A stretch of DNA of 64,000 nucleotides from JBCCQH01 sp039024435. Its GTDB lineage: Bacteria; Bacteroidota; Bacteroidia; J057; JADKCL01. The stretch spans positions 16,578-80,577 of the forward strand of contig JBCCQH010000019.1 in assembly GCA_039024435.1 (NCBI GenBank), given 5' to 3'. The notes beneath the pieces were generated by a model. It ran no database searches, was not told the DNA's origin, and worked only from the letters and a program-made list of their open reading frames with translations. This document shows, piece by piece, positions 45,158 through 54,077 of this stretch. How positions within the stretch are numbered: the first letter of the stretch is position 1; each line of letters begins with the position of its first letter. A program made the translations under genes and the position numbers.

Positions 45158-45479
45158 CTCCTTTACTTGAAGCGACCAATATAGTCACCCCGGTTGAAAA
45201 ACTGCAAGGGCGGATGCCGGTTGCGACGGAGCCTCCCCGCAATCAACGCCCCACCCTTTCAATTCCCCGGAGCAACGCCAAAAAATGTCTTGGTCCTGCA
45301 CCACTTCTTCCGTCCTCCCCGCACCTGTCCCCAAGGTTGTACACGGCGGGGTGTGCATATTGGGAATTTCACCTGCGGAGCGGATTGCTTATTTTTAGAG
45401 GCGGTAAAATTGTGACCCATGACCGCAGATGGCTTCTTTCCCGAAGCAGTGATAAGACAGATGAGAGGAAAACAGACAC
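45158..45479. other. Divergent spacer between the helical-repeat gene and parE
   Basis: About 320 bp with no credible gene. It holds a solitary end of the MITE-like element (45395-45414) and must contain the divergent promoters, though no full TAnnTTTG box was found for parE. Confidence 0.5.
45395..45414 (-). repeat. Solitary end of the MITE-like element
   Basis: TTAGAGGCGGTAAAATTG aligns with the terminal repeat of the element, with a two-base deletion; no matching second end is nearby. It is probably a remnant, though a chance match is possible. Confidence 0.4.
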
Positions 45480-47348
45480 ATGGCTGACCAAAGCACTTTT
45501 GAAAATTACGGCGATGATGCAATCAAGTCGCTTGACCCCCTGGAACACATTCGGTTGCGTCCCGGGATGTACATTGGGAAACTGGGTGATGGCTCTACGC
45601 CGGAAGATGGCATCTACATCCTCCTGAAAGAAGTCATCGACAACTCCATCGATGAATTCATGATGGGGGTGGGCAAAACGATTGAAGTCACGGTGACCCA
45701 GCACCGGGTGCGGGTGCGCGATTACGGCCGTGGCATTCCCCTGGGCAAAGTCGTGGATTGCGTTTCCAAGATCAACACTGGCGGTAAATTTGACTCCTCG
45801 GCGTTCCAGAAGTCGATCGGCCTCAATGGGGTCGGTACCAAAGCGGTCAACGCGCTGTCTTCGGCATTTGCGGTGCAATCTTACCGCGAGGGCCGGACCA
45901 AGCTGGCCGAATTCGAGCAGGGGCAACTTACCAACGATCCTAATATTGGCAGCAACTCGATGCGCCACGGCACCCTCACAAATTTCACCCCGGACGAGAC
46001 CATTTTCAAAAATTACCGCTACAACCAGGAATTTGTGGAGAATCTGATCCGCAACTATGTTTTCCTGAACCGCGGCTTGACCATTGTGCTCAACGGCACC
46101 AAATTCCTTTCGAAAAATGGCCTCAGGGATCTCCTCGAATACCATACCGAAGCGGGCGAACGTCGCTACCCGATCATCCACTTCCAGGACGAAGACATCG
46201 AAGTGGCCCTCACCCACACCAGCAATTACGGGGAGCAGTACTATTCTTTTGTCAATGGCCAACACACGACGCAAGGCGGAACTCACCAAAAAGCGTTGCG
46301 GGAAGCGGTCGTGCGGGCGGTGCGGGAGTTCTACGGAAAAAATTTCGATGCCACCGATGTCCGCGCTTCGATCGTGGGCGCAATTGCCATTCGGGTTCAG
46401 GAGCCAGTATTTGAGTCCCAAACCAAAACCAAGTTGGGTTCGACCCACACGGAGCCCGGCGGAAAAGGCCGCGTAATCCGCTCCTGGATCAACGAGGTCG
46501 TCAAGACCCGCCTGGACAATTTTCTCCACCGCAATCCCGACGTTGCCGAAGCATTGCTCAAGCGCATCAAACAAAGTGAGCGGGAGCGCAAAGACATCGC
46601 CGGCATCAAGAAGCTCGCCAATGAGCGGGCCCGCAAGGCCAACCTGCACAACCGCAAATTGCGCGATAGCAAGGCCCACTTCAATTCAAAGCACAAGCGC
46701 GCCGGGGAAACCATGATTTTTATCACCGAGGGCGACTCGGCTTCCGGATCCATCACCAAAGCGCGCGATCCTCAGACCCAGGCGGTTTTCAGCCTGAAAG
46801 GAAAGCCCCTCAACAGCTTCGGGCTGACGAAAAAGGTGGTCTACGAAAACGAGGAGTTCAATCTGTTGCAGCACGCCCTGAACATCGAAGATGGCATTGA
46901 AAGCCTCCGATACAACCAGATTGTGATCGCAACCGATGCCGACGTCGACGGCATGCATATCCGATTGCTGTTGCTCACCTTTTTCCTCCAATTTTTTCCC
47001 GAGTTGGTCCGTCAAGGCCACGTTTACATTTTGCAGACCCCGCTTTTCCGGGTTCGCAACAAGAAGGAAACGATTTATTGCTACGACGAAGCGGAAAAGC
47101 AGGCTGCGATGCGCAAGTTGGGCCGCAATCCCGAAATCACCCGCTTCAAGGGCTTGGGGGAAATCTCGCCGGACGAGTTCAGCAATTTCATTGGGGAAGA
47201 CATCCGGCTCGAGCCGGTGATCATCAAGAAGGACAGCCCGGTGGGGGACCTTTTGCGGTACTACATGGGCAAAAACAGCCAGCAGCGCCAGGAATTCATC
47301 ATTGACAACCTGCGGGTCGAGAAGGACTTGGTGGACGAGGTGGCCTAG
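45480..47348 (+). CDS. parE: DNA topoisomerase IV subunit B
   Basis: A 622-residue ATPase subunit of a type IIA topoisomerase. The GHKL ATP-binding motifs are VIDNSIDEFMMG, VRDYGRGIPLG, LNGVGTKAVNALS and the later QTKTKLG. The Toprim domain has FITEGDSASGS (acidic residue) and ATDADVDGMHIR (Asp pair). The C-terminal TOPRIM end EISPDEFSNFIG is complete. Length and the DGSTPEDGIYILLKEV segment fit the ParE type of Bacteroidota rather than GyrB. It should pair with ParC to unlink daughter chromosomes, but no parC follows; instead decayed sequence lies downstream. Confidence 0.93.
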   Translation: MADQSTFENYGDDAIKSLDPLEHIRLRPGMYIGKLGDGSTPEDGIYILLKEVIDNSIDEFMMGVGKTIEVTVTQHRVRVRDYGRGIPLGKVVDCVSKINTGGKFDSSAFQKSIGLNGVGTKAVNALSSAFAVQSYREGRTKLAEFEQGQLTNDPNIGSNSMRHGTLTNFTPDETIFKNYRYNQEFVENLIRNYVFLNRGLTIVLNGTKFLSKNGLRDLLEYHTEAGERRYPIIHFQDEDIEVALTHTSNYGEQYYSFVNGQHTTQGGTHQKALREAVVRAVREFYGKNFDATDVRASIVGAIAIRVQEPVFESQTKTKLGSTHTEPGGKGRVIRSWINEVVKTRLDNFLHRNPDVAEALLKRIKQSERERKDIAGIKKLANERARKANLHNRKLRDSKAHFNSKHKRAGETMIFITEGDSASGSITKARDPQTQAVFSLKGKPLNSFGLTKKVVYENEEFNLLQHALNIEDGIESLRYNQIVIATDADVDGMHIRLLLLTFFLQFFPELVRQGHVYILQTPLFRVRNKKETIYCYDEAEKQAAMRKLGRNPEITRFKGLGEISPDEFSNFIGEDIRLEPVIIKKDSPVGDLLRYYMGKNSQQRQEFIIDNLRVEKDLVDEVA

Positions 47349-47355
47349 AGAGCAT

Positions 47356-47628
47356 TTAGTTTTCGTCAGAACTGCGCAGTACGTCCATGATGTTGCCGAT
47401 CAGTTCCATGTTTGTCATGGCTTTTTCGCGAATCTGCTTGAGGCAACGGCTGATCCGGACCCGCACCACTGCTTCACTGGCGTAGTCCCAATTCTCCTCT
47501 TCGCCAAACAAGTCCTCTAAGAAAAGGGCATTTCGCGAGGAGCTGCGTTCTTTTAAGTACTCCTAGTACTTGCGCATCATCTGCGGGAAAACCCGCTGCT
47601 CATCGCCGATACCATACGATTTTTCCAC
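47356..47628 (-). pseudogene. Small gene interrupted by an in-frame TAG
   Basis: On the minus strand a frame of about 91 codons from GTG at 47628 to TAA at 47356 has the codon bias of real genes, but a TAG occurs at codon 22 (47563-47565). Before the stop it reads VEKSYGIGDEQRVFPQMMRKY; after it EYLKERSSSRNALFLEDLFG, then EEENWDYASEAVVRVRISRC and LKQIREKAMTNMELIGNIMD. The product would be acidic and helical. No family recognised. The TAG differs by one base from a Tyr codon, so a recent nonsense mutation fits. It lies 8 bp from the convergent parE stop. Confidence 0.5.
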
Positions 47629-47713
47629 GCGAAAAGAATTTTTTTGTGACGGCGGTTAACAGATATAGCTTAAAACTCCACTGTACAAGTGAAAGATTGA
47701 ATGAGTCGTCTGA

Positions 47714-48003
47714 GGACGGCTCAAACGACACTTAACTCTTAATGCTGTACACACGACTTATAGTTTTCTCAACGATACCGGAGATCTCGCTTTTGGCAAG
47801 ATTGGCAAATTTCTTGATGAACTTCCCAAGGATCAAAAGATTTCACTCGAAAGTTTCTTTCCTCAACATTCGATTGTTTTAGCCAGCTTTCGGAGTTGAA
47901 TCCAGCATTTGAGTTTTATGACCGCTTGGGATATATTTCTTTTGACCGCGAGCAACTTCAGATAAAAGTCCATGCTGTGCGGAAGGTTCCCGTAAATGAA
48001 TAG
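47714..48003 (+). pseudogene. Frameshifted gene remnant upstream of the 217-aa membrane protein
   Basis: Two overlapping frames read as one protein broken by a frameshift near 47840-47899. The first (47714-47899) has SFLNDTGDLAFGKIGKFLDE and LPKDQKISLESFFPQHSIVL. The second ends at TAG 48003 with LSELNPAFEFYDRLGYISFD and REQLQIKVHAVRKVPVNE. The FYDRLGYISFD stretch is reminiscent of the end of GNAT acetyltransferases, but that is only a guess. No start codon is evident. The stop overlaps the ATG of the next gene by a few bases, as in an operon. Base composition is more AT-rich than the neighbours. Confidence 0.35.
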
Positions 48004-48649
48004 TGCTATACTGCCGGGGATTGTCGCGGGAATTGTTTCTTTTTTGCTTTATGGTCCCATTTCAATCCCGGCATTGAGCAATCAATTCGGTCCGGGATTT
48101 GTCCAGCGCGCAACCTGGTTCTGGTTGCGGGCGGTCTTCTATTTTCTGGTGGCATTTGCGACTTCCTTCCTACGGCAAGAAATCGGTTGGGAAATCCAGT
48201 GGAATGGCTCAGTTGTCCTCAACCGTTTCCCGAATAGTATCATCATTGGGATATTCGTGGCCGATATCTTCAACCGCCTTTTCTCATTTGCTGTGGTTCA
48301 GGATGGCAAAACGAAAGTGCAACTCGGCGGTAAAGGATCCTTGATATTGTCGTACTTTGATGGCCAACTGGCGAACGAGATTGAACGCAAAAAACAGGGC
48401 CTAATTGATCTTTACCGCAAGGCGCTGGTCGACGGGAACATCAATTATACTGCGCTCTGCGAAAAGGCAATTGACTACACTTTCAACGAAGCGAATGGCA
48501 AGGAATTGGTCGGGGAGTTCATGGATATCTGGCACACTACAAACTCAATTGCCACACCTGATTCACATAATCGAGGAAAAATCAACCGTGCCCTGCAACT
48601 ACTGCTAAATCATTTTGGCAAGGATGGATTCATTGCCAAAATGAAATAG
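47996..48649 (+). CDS. Hypothetical membrane protein (217 aa)
   Basis: A 217-residue protein with two or three N-terminal hydrophobic helices (ILPGIVAGIVSFLLYGPISI, AVFYFLVAFATSFL, SIIIGIFVADIFNRLFSF) and a soluble helical C-terminal half (LANEIERKKQGLIDLYRKAL ... INRALQLLLNHFGKDGF). Family not recognised. The ATG overlaps the stop of the degraded upstream reading frame, which hints at a former two-gene operon. Codon use is more AT-rich than in neighbouring genes, as expected for recently acquired DNA. Confidence 0.65.
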   Translation: MNSAILPGIVAGIVSFLLYGPISIPALSNQFGPGFVQRATWFWLRAVFYFLVAFATSFLRQEIGWEIQWNGSVVLNRFPNSIIIGIFVADIFNRLFSFAVVQDGKTKVQLGGKGSLILSYFDGQLANEIERKKQGLIDLYRKALVDGNINYTALCEKAIDYTFNEANGKELVGEFMDIWHTTNSIATPDSHNRGKINRALQLLLNHFGKDGFIAKMK

Positions 48650-48690
48650 TGGTATCCAGACTTGCTTTCGGATTAACTGCCGCAATGCAC

Positions 48691-49524
48691 CTAGTCATAC
48701 TCTGCAAAATCTTCCTCCCGCATGCCGTGGTCCCGGATCGCCGTCGCGCGACTCACCAGTCTCCAGTGGCTCCAATCGGGATCGGTAAGGGTGTCCTGAG
48801 CGCTGGCGTAATCCAGGATGAGTGGATCACTGTCCGCGGTGGTGTCGATCAGCACCACGAGTTCGTCGTCCTCATAGTCGCCGGATGGGGCCGGCGGAGC
48901 TGGAGAAGCCGACTCCGAATGACCACTCACCCGAGCGGAGCCTTTGCCGTATTTATTGAAAATCGCGATCCAGTCCAGCCCAAAGTGGGGCGCGATCAGA
49001 TTGTTTTTCCGTACGTATTGATCAGAAGAATTCGTGGGGCTGGACGCTCGGGAGACCACGTCCCACATCGCTTGTAACTGGCTCTTCTTACCGCTGCCCG
49101 AAGATTTCCATTCCCGGGGAATCTTCGACCCGCCGACATTTTTCATCCGGGCGACGATCATTTCGTAAAGCGTGTCGTCCATTTCCCATTCCACCAATTC
49201 GGCTTCGGGGTCGCCCTGCTTGGTTTGCAGGTAGTACTCGGCGTGGGCCCGGTCTCCGAAGCTGATGTCAATGCCGGACTTTCCTCCCCGAAATTCGGTG
49301 ATTTTACCGGTTTTCGGATCGACCTGGACTTTGTACTTGCTCTTGCTGGTTCCGACCCGGTAGGCCCGGATCATCTGGGTGACTTCGCCGCCGGATGGTT
49401 GAGGAGATTGCTCCGACTCAGACTCCATTTGGGGCCCGGAAACGACGGCATCGTAGGCGAGGCCTTGAGTGGGTGAGGAGTCTTCGGTCAATGAACGGCG
49501 GGGGCGGGATTCAAATACGCGCAT
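48691..49524 (-). CDS. Hypothetical protein, possible injection-system cargo
   Basis: A 277-residue soluble acidic protein without signal peptide. The N-terminus (RVFESRPRRSLTEDSSPTQG) is disordered and charged. A compact part covers about 50-200 (QMIRAYRVGTSKSKYKVQVD, ISFGDRAHAEYYLQTKQGDP, IAPHFGLDWIAIFNKYGKGS). A Ser/Pro/Ala linker and an acidic C-terminal part follow. The middle has the look of an ADP-ribosyltransferase-like or small-enzyme fold, but I see no convincing catalytic triad. Its leader resembles those of proteins found with contractile injection systems, a weak cue. Function unknown. Confidence 0.65.
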   Translation of the reverse strand: MRVFESRPRRSLTEDSSPTQGLAYDAVVSGPQMESESEQSPQPSGGEVTQMIRAYRVGTSKSKYKVQVDPKTGKITEFRGGKSGIDISFGDRAHAEYYLQTKQGDPEAELVEWEMDDTLYEMIVARMKNVGGSKIPREWKSSGSGKKSQLQAMWDVVSRASSPTNSSDQYVRKNNLIAPHFGLDWIAIFNKYGKGSARVSGHSESASPAPPAPSGDYEDDELVVLIDTTADSDPLILDYASAQDTLTDPDWSHWRLVSRATAIRDHGMREEDFAEYD

Positions 49525-49709
49525 GGGAAAATTTATTGGTGGACAGATACAATTTCTTTAAAGACGAAAAATCATCCTTAATCCATAAATCAACCGGCAG
49601 CAATCTGCACAAAATATTTTTTCGGGAGCATCTGGGTAACAATCGGGGGTTCGCGGAATCAAAAGGTGAATCTCAACACAAAACGATTGACCTTTTAAAG
49701 TTTACTGCG

Positions 49710-50993
49710 ATGAAAATATCTACCCTCCGCCACCTCGTCTGTCTGATTGCTTGGTTGTTTCCCGTCTTGCTGGCCGCCCAAATTGAACTGCCGACCTATC
49801 CCACCGGCGCGCCGATCCGGCCCGGTCACCTCAACCTGGATGACCGCAAAGAGATGGAAGCGTTCGGAATTGTGCTGGAAGAAGAAAAGGAAACCCACTC
49901 CCGCACCACCGCTTCCGAAAATTCCCTCGGCTCCTCTTTCCACGCCAGCGGGGCCCGGACGAGTGCTTGTGCGTCCACCTTTATCTTCAGCACCCCCTAC
50001 AATTCGAACAATGGCCAGCGGGGCTGCATGTTTGATGTTCTGGCCACCAACTCGATCACCATCCGCTGTTTTGAAGCGAATCTCTACGCCGGCACGACCG
50101 CCAATTACGAGATTTACTACCGCGCCGGCACCCACGTGGGCTTCGAAAACAATGCCGCCGCCTGGACCCTGCTCGGCAGCGCTACCGGCATCACTTCCGC
50201 CGGAAACAACTTGCCGACCGCCCTCCCCATCCCGATCAACATCACCATCCCAGCGGGTGTCACTTACTCCTTTTACATCACGAATGATTTCGGAGCCGGG
50301 ACCTCCTATACCGACGGAACTGCGGTGGGCAATTTCCTGGCGGGTGACGCCAACCTCACCGTTTTTGAGGGTGTGGGCAAGTCCTACCCCTTCGGATTGA
50401 CCTTTGCCGTCCGCAACTTTAACGGCACCCTTTTCTACGACCTCGCCGGCCCCCTGGACGCCGGCACTGTGGCCCTCGAAGCCGATGCCGGAGCTTCCGG
50501 CGTCACTTTGCAATGGAACATCGCCGCCGAGAAGCAAGTCGGTTCCCTGCACCTGCAACGTTCCGAAGACGGCCTCCGCTTCACCGACATCGCGACCTGG
50601 GGCGGGCATTCCGTTCCCGATCAATTCATCGATCCGGCTGGCTCCGCCGAGCAGTACTTCTACCGCTTGCAGTTGCGCGATCAGAACGGCGGCATCACCT
50701 ACTCCAATGTCGCCGAAGTCCAGCTCGCGGATCTCCCGGGCTTCGAACTGACGCGCGCGTTTCCGAATCCTTTTCGGGACCAGCTCCATCTTCAACTGCG
50801 CAGCCGCACGGCCACCGATCTTGCCGTACAGTTGCACGACCAACTGGGCCGCGTGGTCCACCGGGAAAATCGGATTTTGGGGGTGGGTCCGGGTGAAATC
50901 CACCTCGGTCTGCCGCAACTCCCCGCGGGGCTGTACACCTTGCACCTGCAAGGGGGCGGCACGACCCGGATAGAAAAATTACTCTGTCAATAG
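49710..50993 (+). CDS. Exported protein with T9SS type A C-terminal sorting domain
   Basis: A 427-residue secreted protein. The signal peptide is MKISTLRHLVCLIAWLFPVLLAAQ. The middle domain (about 85-270) is beta-rich (STFIFSTPYNSNNGQRGCMF, TTANYEIYYRAGTHVGFENN, ITIPAGVTYSFYITNDFG) with two Cys. It is followed by an FnIII-like part (LHLQRSEDGLRFTDIATWGG) and a sorting domain (LTRAFPNPFRDQLHLQL, VQLHDQLGRVVH, LPAGLYTLHLQGG). Adhesive or structural function is likely. The ORF extends 105 codons upstream into the antisense of the neighbouring gene; the ATG at 49710 starts the signal peptide. A strong terminator follows. Confidence 0.85.
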   Translation: MKISTLRHLVCLIAWLFPVLLAAQIELPTYPTGAPIRPGHLNLDDRKEMEAFGIVLEEEKETHSRTTASENSLGSSFHASGARTSACASTFIFSTPYNSNNGQRGCMFDVLATNSITIRCFEANLYAGTTANYEIYYRAGTHVGFENNAAAWTLLGSATGITSAGNNLPTALPIPINITIPAGVTYSFYITNDFGAGTSYTDGTAVGNFLAGDANLTVFEGVGKSYPFGLTFAVRNFNGTLFYDLAGPLDAGTVALEADAGASGVTLQWNIAAEKQVGSLHLQRSEDGLRFTDIATWGGHSVPDQFIDPAGSAEQYFYRLQLRDQNGGITYSNVAEVQLADLPGFELTRAFPNPFRDQLHLQLRSRTATDLAVQLHDQLGRVVHRENRILGVGPGEIHLGLPQLPAGLYTLHLQGGGTTRIEKLLCQ

Positions 50994-51013
50994 TTTTTGT
51001 TGAGATATTTTAC

Positions 51014-51045
51014 CGCCGCCTTTCGGAATGGAAGGCGGCGTTTTT
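51014..51045 (+). terminator. Intrinsic terminator after the T9SS protein gene
   Basis: Arms CGCCGCCTT (51014-51022) and AAGGCGGCG (51032-51040) around a 9-nt loop, followed by TTTTT, 21 bp past the stop codon of the gene ending at 50993. Confidence 0.85.
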
Positions 51046-51080
51046 GCGTGGCAATGTCCGGAAAGGTGGCCTTAGGGTGA

Positions 51081-51116
51081 TTTTTTCTGGGGAATGCACC
51101 CGCTTCTCTATCTTTG
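51081..51116 (+). promoter_or_regulatory. Bacteroidota-type promoter of the TPR gene
   Basis: TATCTTTG (51109-51116) is an exact TAnnTTTG box with a T-rich -33 region (TTTTTTCTGG) about 19 bp upstream. The ATG at 51121 follows after just 4 nt, so the mRNA should start at or inside the first codons. Confidence 0.6.
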
Positions 51117-51120
51117 CCGC

Positions 51121-51987
51121 ATGCCATCCTATGCCGAATTGCAGCAACGCGCCATCGACCGCTACGAAAGCGGTGATTTTGCCGGCGCCATCCGGGATTT
51201 GAGCGAGGTCATTGCGGCCTTTCCCGACAATGCAACCGCCCTCTACAACCGCGCGGTAATCTACGCCGAAGCCAATGCCCATGCGCCCGCCATTGCCGAT
51301 CTGGACGCAGCGATCCGCATTTTCCCGGAAAACGCCGACCTCTACCACGCCCGTGCGACGTCCCACCGGGCTAGCGGCAAGCTCAAAGCCGCCCTCGCCG
51401 ATCTGGACCGCGCCATCGAACTGATGCCCAATGATCCGGAGCAGTTCTTATTGCGGGGCAATATCCACGCTGATGATGCGCAGCGCGATGCCGCATTTGC
51501 CGACTACACCGACGCCATTCGGGTATTTCCCGAGTTTGTGGCCGCCTGGTACAACCGCGCCTTGCTTTACCTAAAGACCGGCGACTATTACCCTGCTTTG
51601 CGGGATCTGGGCAAGTGCATCGAACTGGAACCGAGCACCATCGGCTACTACGTGGATCGGGCCCGGGTTCACGCCACCTTGGAGGAATTTGAGGAAGCGC
51701 GCAAGGATTACTCCTCCGCCATCGCGCTCAATCCCCGCCACCCGCAGTTGTATACCTTCCGGGCCCACGTCAATACCCAAATGCAAGACCTGGAACTAGC
51801 GCTAAAGGATTACGATACAGCGATCCGCCTCGACCCGTCAAAATCTGAGCCTTACCGTTTCCGGGGGGCCGTGCGGATGCACCAAGGCAACAAGGAAGAG
51901 GCCTGTGCCGATTTTAAAGCCGCCGCCGACCGGGGGGATGCCGAAGCGAAGGAATATTGGGAAAAAAACTGTGGCGCGGCCGAATGA
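51121..51987 (+). CDS. Tetratricopeptide-repeat protein
   Basis: A 288-residue soluble protein made of about eight consecutive TPRs of 34 residues (for example SYAELQQRAIDRYESGDFAG, ALYNRAVIYAEANAHAPAIA, AWYNRALLYLKTGDYYPALR). No signal peptide and no enzyme domain, so a cytoplasmic scaffold is expected. The start at 51121 was chosen because an exact -7 box ends four bases before it; the upstream ATG at 51094 lies within the promoter. It is followed by the glycan operon, which has its own promoter box. Confidence 0.88.
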   Translation: MPSYAELQQRAIDRYESGDFAGAIRDLSEVIAAFPDNATALYNRAVIYAEANAHAPAIADLDAAIRIFPENADLYHARATSHRASGKLKAALADLDRAIELMPNDPEQFLLRGNIHADDAQRDAAFADYTDAIRVFPEFVAAWYNRALLYLKTGDYYPALRDLGKCIELEPSTIGYYVDRARVHATLEEFEEARKDYSSAIALNPRHPQLYTFRAHVNTQMQDLELALKDYDTAIRLDPSKSEPYRFRGAVRMHQGNKEEACADFKAAADRGDAEAKEYWEKNCGAAE

Positions 51988-52059
51988 TTGGGCAGGGTCC
52001 GGGGGAAAATCCCGGATCGTGGTAGCTTCCGGATCGGTTCCTTCGCGGTAAAAAATCAT

Positions 52060-52067
52060 TAACTTTG
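52060..52067 (+). promoter_or_regulatory. -7 promoter box of the glycan operon (TAACTTTG)
   Basis: TAACTTTG matches TAnnTTTG exactly and lies 24 bp before the ATG at 52092, the first gene of a four-gene operon. Confidence 0.55.
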
Positions 52068-52091
52068 CCCCCGAAATCGCCGACATCCTGC

Positions 52092-53297
52092 ATGAAAATC
52101 CTTTATTATTCTCCACACCCCAACCTCAACCTGACGGATCCGGCGGGGTACGGCACCCACATGCGGGAAATGATCCGGGCCTTCCGCGATCTCGGGCACG
52201 AGGTGCGCCCGGTCATCATGGGAGGAACTGAGGCCCGGCCCTCGACCGAACCACCCAAGCCTTCCCTGGTAAAATCCATCGCCAAGGGGTTCATCCCCGC
52301 CAAGCGCTGGCAGTCCATGAAGGACCGCCGCCTCATGGAATTTGACGATGAAGCTTACGATCACCTCTGCGAGCAGATCCGCGATTTCCAGCCCGACCTG
52401 ATCTACGAGCGGGCAAACTACCTGCAAAATTCGGGGGTGCAAGCGGCGGATCGCTACCGGATCACCCACATTCTCGAGATGAACTCCCCCTACGTTGAGG
52501 AAAAGGTCGAGTTGGAGGGCCCGTCGGCTTACTTGGACGAGGCCCGCAAACGGGAGGGCGAGATGCTCACCAAAAGCACCCATATCGTGACGGTCTCTTC
52601 CTCTTTGCGGGACTATTTGCTCGATGTTCACGGGACTTTCCGGGCAAAATTTACCGTACTGCCCAATGCCATCGATCCCGCCCAAGCCACTCGAGCCACC
52701 CAAGCCGCGGAAATCCGGGACAAATGGAACCTGCGGGGGCATACGGTGATCGGCTGGGTAGGCTCTATTCAGCCCTGGCATGGGGTGGACAAGCTGATTC
52801 AGACATTTGATCGGGTAGCGCAGAAACATCCGGAGGCGGACCTCCTGATCGTGGGCAGCGGGGAAACCATCGCGGCGGTCAAGGCAACGGCGGCGAAGTT
52901 GCCCTCGGCGACGCGCATTCATTTTACCGGCTACCTGCCCCACGCGGAAGTATTTTCCCACATCGCCGCCATGGACATCACTGTGCTGCCGAATACAAAA
53001 TGGTATTGCTCGCCGATCAAGATTTTTGAATACGGGCTCATGGGCAAAGCGGTCATCGCGACCGACCACGCGGCGGTGCTGGACGTGATGGAAAAGGACC
53101 GGGATGGTTTGATTATCGCCGCGGAAGGGAAGGGGCTGGCCGAGGCGATGGAGCGCTTGTTGACCGATGCTCCGCTCCGGCAGCAGCTCGGGGAGAATTT
53201 TCGACAGAAGGTACTCACCGACCACACTTGGCAAGCCAATGCCCGCCGCGTGATCGACATCTGCGACAGCTACAACACGACAATCGCGCAGTCATGA
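52092..53297 (+). CDS. Glycosyltransferase family 4
   Basis: A 401-residue GT-B-fold enzyme. The N-terminal domain starts MKILYYSPHPNLNLTDPAGYGTHM. The C-terminal domain has the GT4 features VIGWVGSIQPWHGVDKLIQTF, ADLLIVGSGE, HFTGYLPHAEVFSHIAAMDI and PIKIFEYGLMGKAVIATDHA (the E-x7-E-like nucleotide-sugar site is represented by KIFEYGLMGK). It adds a sugar to a growing cell-surface glycan. It is the first of four tightly packed genes; its stop overlaps the next start (ATGA). Confidence 0.9.
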   Translation: MKILYYSPHPNLNLTDPAGYGTHMREMIRAFRDLGHEVRPVIMGGTEARPSTEPPKPSLVKSIAKGFIPAKRWQSMKDRRLMEFDDEAYDHLCEQIRDFQPDLIYERANYLQNSGVQAADRYRITHILEMNSPYVEEKVELEGPSAYLDEARKREGEMLTKSTHIVTVSSSLRDYLLDVHGTFRAKFTVLPNAIDPAQATRATQAAEIRDKWNLRGHTVIGWVGSIQPWHGVDKLIQTFDRVAQKHPEADLLIVGSGETIAAVKATAAKLPSATRIHFTGYLPHAEVFSHIAAMDITVLPNTKWYCSPIKIFEYGLMGKAVIATDHAAVLDVMEKDRDGLIIAAEGKGLAEAMERLLTDAPLRQQLGENFRQKVLTDHTWQANARRVIDICDSYNTTIAQS

Positions 53298-54076
53298 AGC
53301 AGATCGATGTCGTGATGCTGGCCTATACCCTCGACGAGGAGGTATTTGCGATGACCAGTGAAGCGATTCGATCCCTGCGCGCTTCTGAGCCCGCCCTGCA
53401 ATTCAATGTCCTGGTATTGGAAAGCAACCGGAAGTGGCCCGGCTTGGGTTACGCGTATGATGCGTCGACCGAGGTGCACCTTCCGGAAGTCCCCTTCAAT
53501 TTCAACCGCTACAACAACCTGGGGCGGGAACGGGGCTCTGCCGATTGGGTAATCTTCACGAACAACGACGTGGTGTTCCATCCGGGGTGGTGTACGGCCA
53601 TGTTGCGGGCGGCCGAAGCCGAACCCCGGTTGACTTGTCTCTGCCCGGTGGATCCGGCGTCGCGCTTTACCCCGCCGGGTACTTTCCCGGCCAATGCGCT
53701 TTTTCAAAAGGGCTATTTGGTCCGGGTGACTTTCACGGGCTGGTGCTTCATGGTACGGCGCTCGGTTTTTGCGACGACGGGACCATTTGACGAGCGGTTT
53801 GACTACTACTTTGCCGATGATGACTGGGCAATGACGCTGCGCAAATACGCGCTGCTGAATGCGGCCGTTCCCGCCGCGCGGGTGACCCACCTCGCCCACA
53901 TCACTTCGAAAAAAGCGGAGGTCAACATTTCGGAAAAGTTCCGGATCGACCAGCGGATCTTTCACGCCAAATGGGGACCGCAGCGGCTCATCGCCTGGAA
54001 ATCACGGCTGGTCGATTATTTCCTGGCGCCATTGGGAATGAAAGGAATAATTCGCAAAATTTACCGCGCACAATAG
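53294..54076 (+). CDS. Glycosyltransferase family 2
   Basis: A 260-residue GT-A-fold enzyme. Features are the N-terminal IDVVMLAYTLDEEVFAMTSE, the RYNNLGRERGSADWVIFTNN segment with DVVFHPGW (the metal-binding motif appears as NND rather than DXD), FTGWCFMVRRSVFATTGPFD and DYYFADDDWAMTLRKYALLN, the acceptor-side ED-like motif. The start overlaps the preceding stop by four bases, indicating translational coupling. Expected to transfer a sugar in the cytoplasm for surface glycan assembly. Confidence 0.88.
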   Translation: MKQIDVVMLAYTLDEEVFAMTSEAIRSLRASEPALQFNVLVLESNRKWPGLGYAYDASTEVHLPEVPFNFNRYNNLGRERGSADWVIFTNNDVVFHPGWCTAMLRAAEAEPRLTCLCPVDPASRFTPPGTFPANALFQKGYLVRVTFTGWCFMVRRSVFATTGPFDERFDYYFADDDWAMTLRKYALLNAAVPAARVTHLAHITSKKAEVNISEKFRIDQRIFHAKWGPQRLIAWKSRLVDYFLAPLGMKGIIRKIYRAQ

Positions 54077-54077
54077 C

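Noticed and set aside
45369..46679. 436-codon minus-strand frame opposite parE
   Set aside because: Antisense to conserved GHKL motifs of parE; no domain recognised.
47563..47565. TAG read as a recoded amino acid
   Set aside because: TAG and TAA both occur as nonsense codons in other broken frames and TAG ends intact genes here, so recoding has no support.
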